DNA from: Brugia malayi
Lineage: Eukaryota > Nematoda > Chromadorea > Rhabditida > Onchocercidae
Assembly (NCBI RefSeq): GCF_000002995.4
Contig: NW_025062475.1
Location: forward strand, 13,238,687 to 13,302,686
DNA length: 64,000 nt
Direction: 5' to 3'
Part shown: positions 61,927-64,000 of the stretch, in pieces
Numbering within the stretch: the first letter of the stretch is position 1
Layout of the letters: every line of letters starts with the position of its first letter
The notes under the pieces: model-generated
What the model saw: only the letters and a program-made list of their open reading frames with translations
Told to the model about the DNA's origin: nothing
Databases searched by the model: none
Translations under genes and position numbers: made by a program

Positions 61927-63306
61927 ACAACAAACAAAAACAATAATAGCAACAACAATAACAATAACAACAACAACAACAACAACAACAACAATAGCAA
62001 CAACAATTAGTAACAATTAGAATCTCAAATAAATGGCTAAAATTTACATTAGTAACAATAAAAATTTTTCTATCCCACTTCCCCATGTTTCTTTTTTTTT
62101 TTTTTTTTGCTGTTCTCATTTATTTTATTTCTAATTGTTGCTAATAATTATTTTGCAGAAATAATTGCTTGTTGAAATTGTAATCTGAAGTTTTCATTTT
62201 TTTTTTTTTTTTCACATCAACATTTATCATATCACTGATCTCCGTGGATATATATTTCCTCTCTTATCTCAAACAAAACTGTTCAATCGAATTTAAAATA
62301 ATTAAAAATGCTCGATGCTGATTGAATGCCATGCTAATTACATTAATGATAAAGCAAAATTCAATTATATTGCTACATAATAATACACATTTGATAAATT
62401 TATGCAAAATTTCTCTGACAACAAATGGTTAACATTTTTAATTTAATTTATGTTAAAAGAAAGAAAAATCATTTCAAACAATGCTGAATTCACTTTCTTT
62501 TTCTCTTTCTGTCTCTTTTTCCCTCCCTCTCTCTCTCTCTCTCTCTTTAATATATTTTAACAAAAATATGAAAATTTTTTTAAATGTTTATACAATCAAA
62601 AGCATTTCGAATTAATTTCAAACTTTTCCATTATCATTGAAACATTCAATTTATTTTTAATTTTTTGCAAAATGCATATTAATCATCTAATTATTCTTAC
62701 AAATAATTTATTAGTTGAAAGAAATGATTAAATTATCGGACAAAAAAAAAAGAAAAAAACATTTTCTTCATTAAATTAAAATCTTTATAATAAAAAAAAA
62801 AATAGGAAAAATAATTTTTATAATCAATTATTTAATTGAAATAAATAGCAGATGGTAACAATTACCATGAAAACACAAAAAGAAAATGACAATTTTAAAA
62901 TGGCAAAATTTCAAAACTTACACAATCGATTGATGTAGAAAAATATCAACTTACTTACAAAAGTTATCTTTTACATTCATTTTTAATACCATGCAGTAAT
63001 TATTTCAAACTATTAAAAACAATAAAAATAATTAAAATGTTGGTTATATTATTTATCCATTTCGCTAACAAATACACCCTTCCCTTTCTAACACAATCAA
63101 TGATGATTGTCTAGACAAAGATAATTAATAGTAGTGATAATAAAATGTGGAAATTTCTGCAATGTAAATTAAATTTTCAATTTAAAAAAAAAAAACATAT
63201 CTATTAAATCAATGTTATATAAAAATAAAGAAAAAAAAAAATTGGATGAACTTGTTGCATAGTTGTGCTGCGTTAAAACGAGAACTGATATATTTAGCAA
63301 GGAAAT
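61927..63306. other. 3' UTR of ida-1 and intergenic DNA
   Basis: Starts with an AAC/CAA-rich 3' UTR and AATAAA at 62028, then AT-rich spacer with (CT)n near 62520-62547. An ATATATTTAG acceptor at about 63295 precedes the next ATG. Confidence 0.65.
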
Positions 63307-64000
63307 ATGTTAACTCTTGGAGATGTGACAGAATTAGGTGGATGGGATTTGGTGATTTTCGTGTTTGTTATTTATGTGATTTGTGTGGTATTCTTGAAGA
63401 AGCCAACAAAAGAGAAACATTCGGATGTGGAAGAGACATTAAATTCTCTTCCACCAATGCAAAAGAGAGATTTTACAGTGGAACAATTGTTACACTTTGA
63501 TGGCATACAAAATGAACGTATTCTTATGGCTGTTTGTGGAAAGGTAACTAACATTTAATTTCGTGTAAAATTCTGAAACATAATTTTTTATACATAGTTT
63601 TTTTAAGTAAGTTTAGGCATAATCGCACAAATCAAGCGAAACAATTCAATTAATTTCTCGAATAGACATATTAGAAATCTATTTATTTTACAAAAATAAA
63701 AAGAAGAAAAGAAATGATAAAATGGATTATTGAAGAGCAAATGTAGCTTCTAAGAAATACTGTGTATGACGGTATCTAAAATGGAAGATTCTGATCTCTT
63801 CTCTAACTCAGCTCGTAATGTCATATTACACAAAATGACTGAAAATTGTGGTTTCGGCAACTAAAGATTTTGTAGGTATTTGACGTAACGAAAGGGAGTA
63901 TATTTTATGGTCCTGAAGGTGCATATGGTAAATTGGCAGGTCATGATGCTACACGAGCTTTGGCAAAAATGGACTTGACATTGGTCAAAGATATTCCAGA
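63307..64000 (+). CDS. vem-1: Membrane-associated progesterone receptor component / VEM-1, partial (window edge)
   Basis: Exon 1 is 63307-63543 and exon 2 starts at 63876 and runs off the window; only the first 120 or so codons are present. PGRMC proteins are single-pass membrane proteins with a cytochrome b5-like haem-binding domain; the nematode VEM-1 acts in axon guidance with the netrin receptor pathway. Visible are a short lumenal N-terminus, one membrane segment ([17 protein letters not shown]), a linker ([14 protein letters not shown]) and the start of the b5-like domain. The latter contains [16 protein letters not shown] and [13 protein letters not shown], which keep both tyrosines of the haem pocket. 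The start is the first in-frame ATG after a TTTAG acceptor. The overlapping longer frame from 63246 is in another phase and is not coding. Confidence 0.93.

Noticed and set aside
63246..63500. 84-codon frame overlapping the VEM-1 first exon
   Set aside because: Different phase from the conserved PGRMC protein and lacks any motif; it is a shadow frame.
1..64000. tRNA, rRNA, CRISPR arrays, bacterial (endosymbiont) inserts and transposase genes
   Set aside because: Read on both strands; no cloverleaf with intact T-loop box, no ribosomal RNA sequence, no spaced direct-repeat array of CRISPR type, no intron-free GC-shifted block and no transposase or reverse-transcriptase motif.

Overview
This is a gene-bearing stretch of a nematode nuclear genome. 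The DNA is strongly AT-rich, with many poly(T)/poly(A) runs and microsatellites. Genes are cut into many small exons with GT...TTTCAG/TTTTAG introns, and several first exons sit directly behind a 3' splice acceptor, as expected for spliced-leader trans-splicing. The products match C. elegans proteins (PPK-2, KLP-20, PST-2, RCN-1, IDA-1, VEM-1). Sequence style and gene density suggest a clade III (filarial-type) worm, but this is inference and the species cannot be named from the window.

Layout. (1) 1976-5235, plus: type II PIP kinase (PI5P 4-kinase). (2) 6813-11506, plus: kinesin-II motor subunit, KIF3A/KLP-20 type. (3) 14044-16420, plus: a six-exon orphan gene of 365 codons that I do not recognise. 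(4) 18491-21347, plus: Golgi PAPS transporter (SLC35B3/PST-2). (5) 22196-23752, minus: calcipressin (RCAN/RCN-1). (6, 7) 26088-27322 and 28943-31502, both minus: two tandem secreted minicollagens with the same architecture and a shared C-terminal cysteine module. (8-11) 33476-42328, all minus: a helical conserved protein, an RPUSD3-like pseudouridine-synthase homologue, an unrecognised protein, and a TRMT10C/MRPP1-like mitochondrial RNase P methyltransferase subunit. The RPUSD3-like gene starts 81 bases after the stop of the unrecognised gene, directly behind a splice acceptor, which is an operon-like arrangement. (12) 44332-61926, plus: IDA-1/IA-2, a dense-core-vesicle receptor pseudophosphatase in 17 exons with a 5.6 kb first intron. 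(13) 63307 to the window end, plus: PGRMC/VEM-1 haem-binding protein, cut by the window edge.

How the parts fit. Most are conserved housekeeping or neuronal genes. The mitochondrial RNA cluster (MRPP1-like and RPUSD3-like) is the clearest functional grouping. The PAPS transporter and calcipressin neighbours appear to keep an old nematode microsynteny. The least described items are the paired minicollagens, the orphan gene at 14-16.4 kb and the small gene between the two mitochondrial genes. I assembled all exon models by hand from splice signals, frame and family similarity. In each complete model every junction keeps frame from ATG to stop. I saw no tRNA, rRNA, CRISPR or transposase gene.
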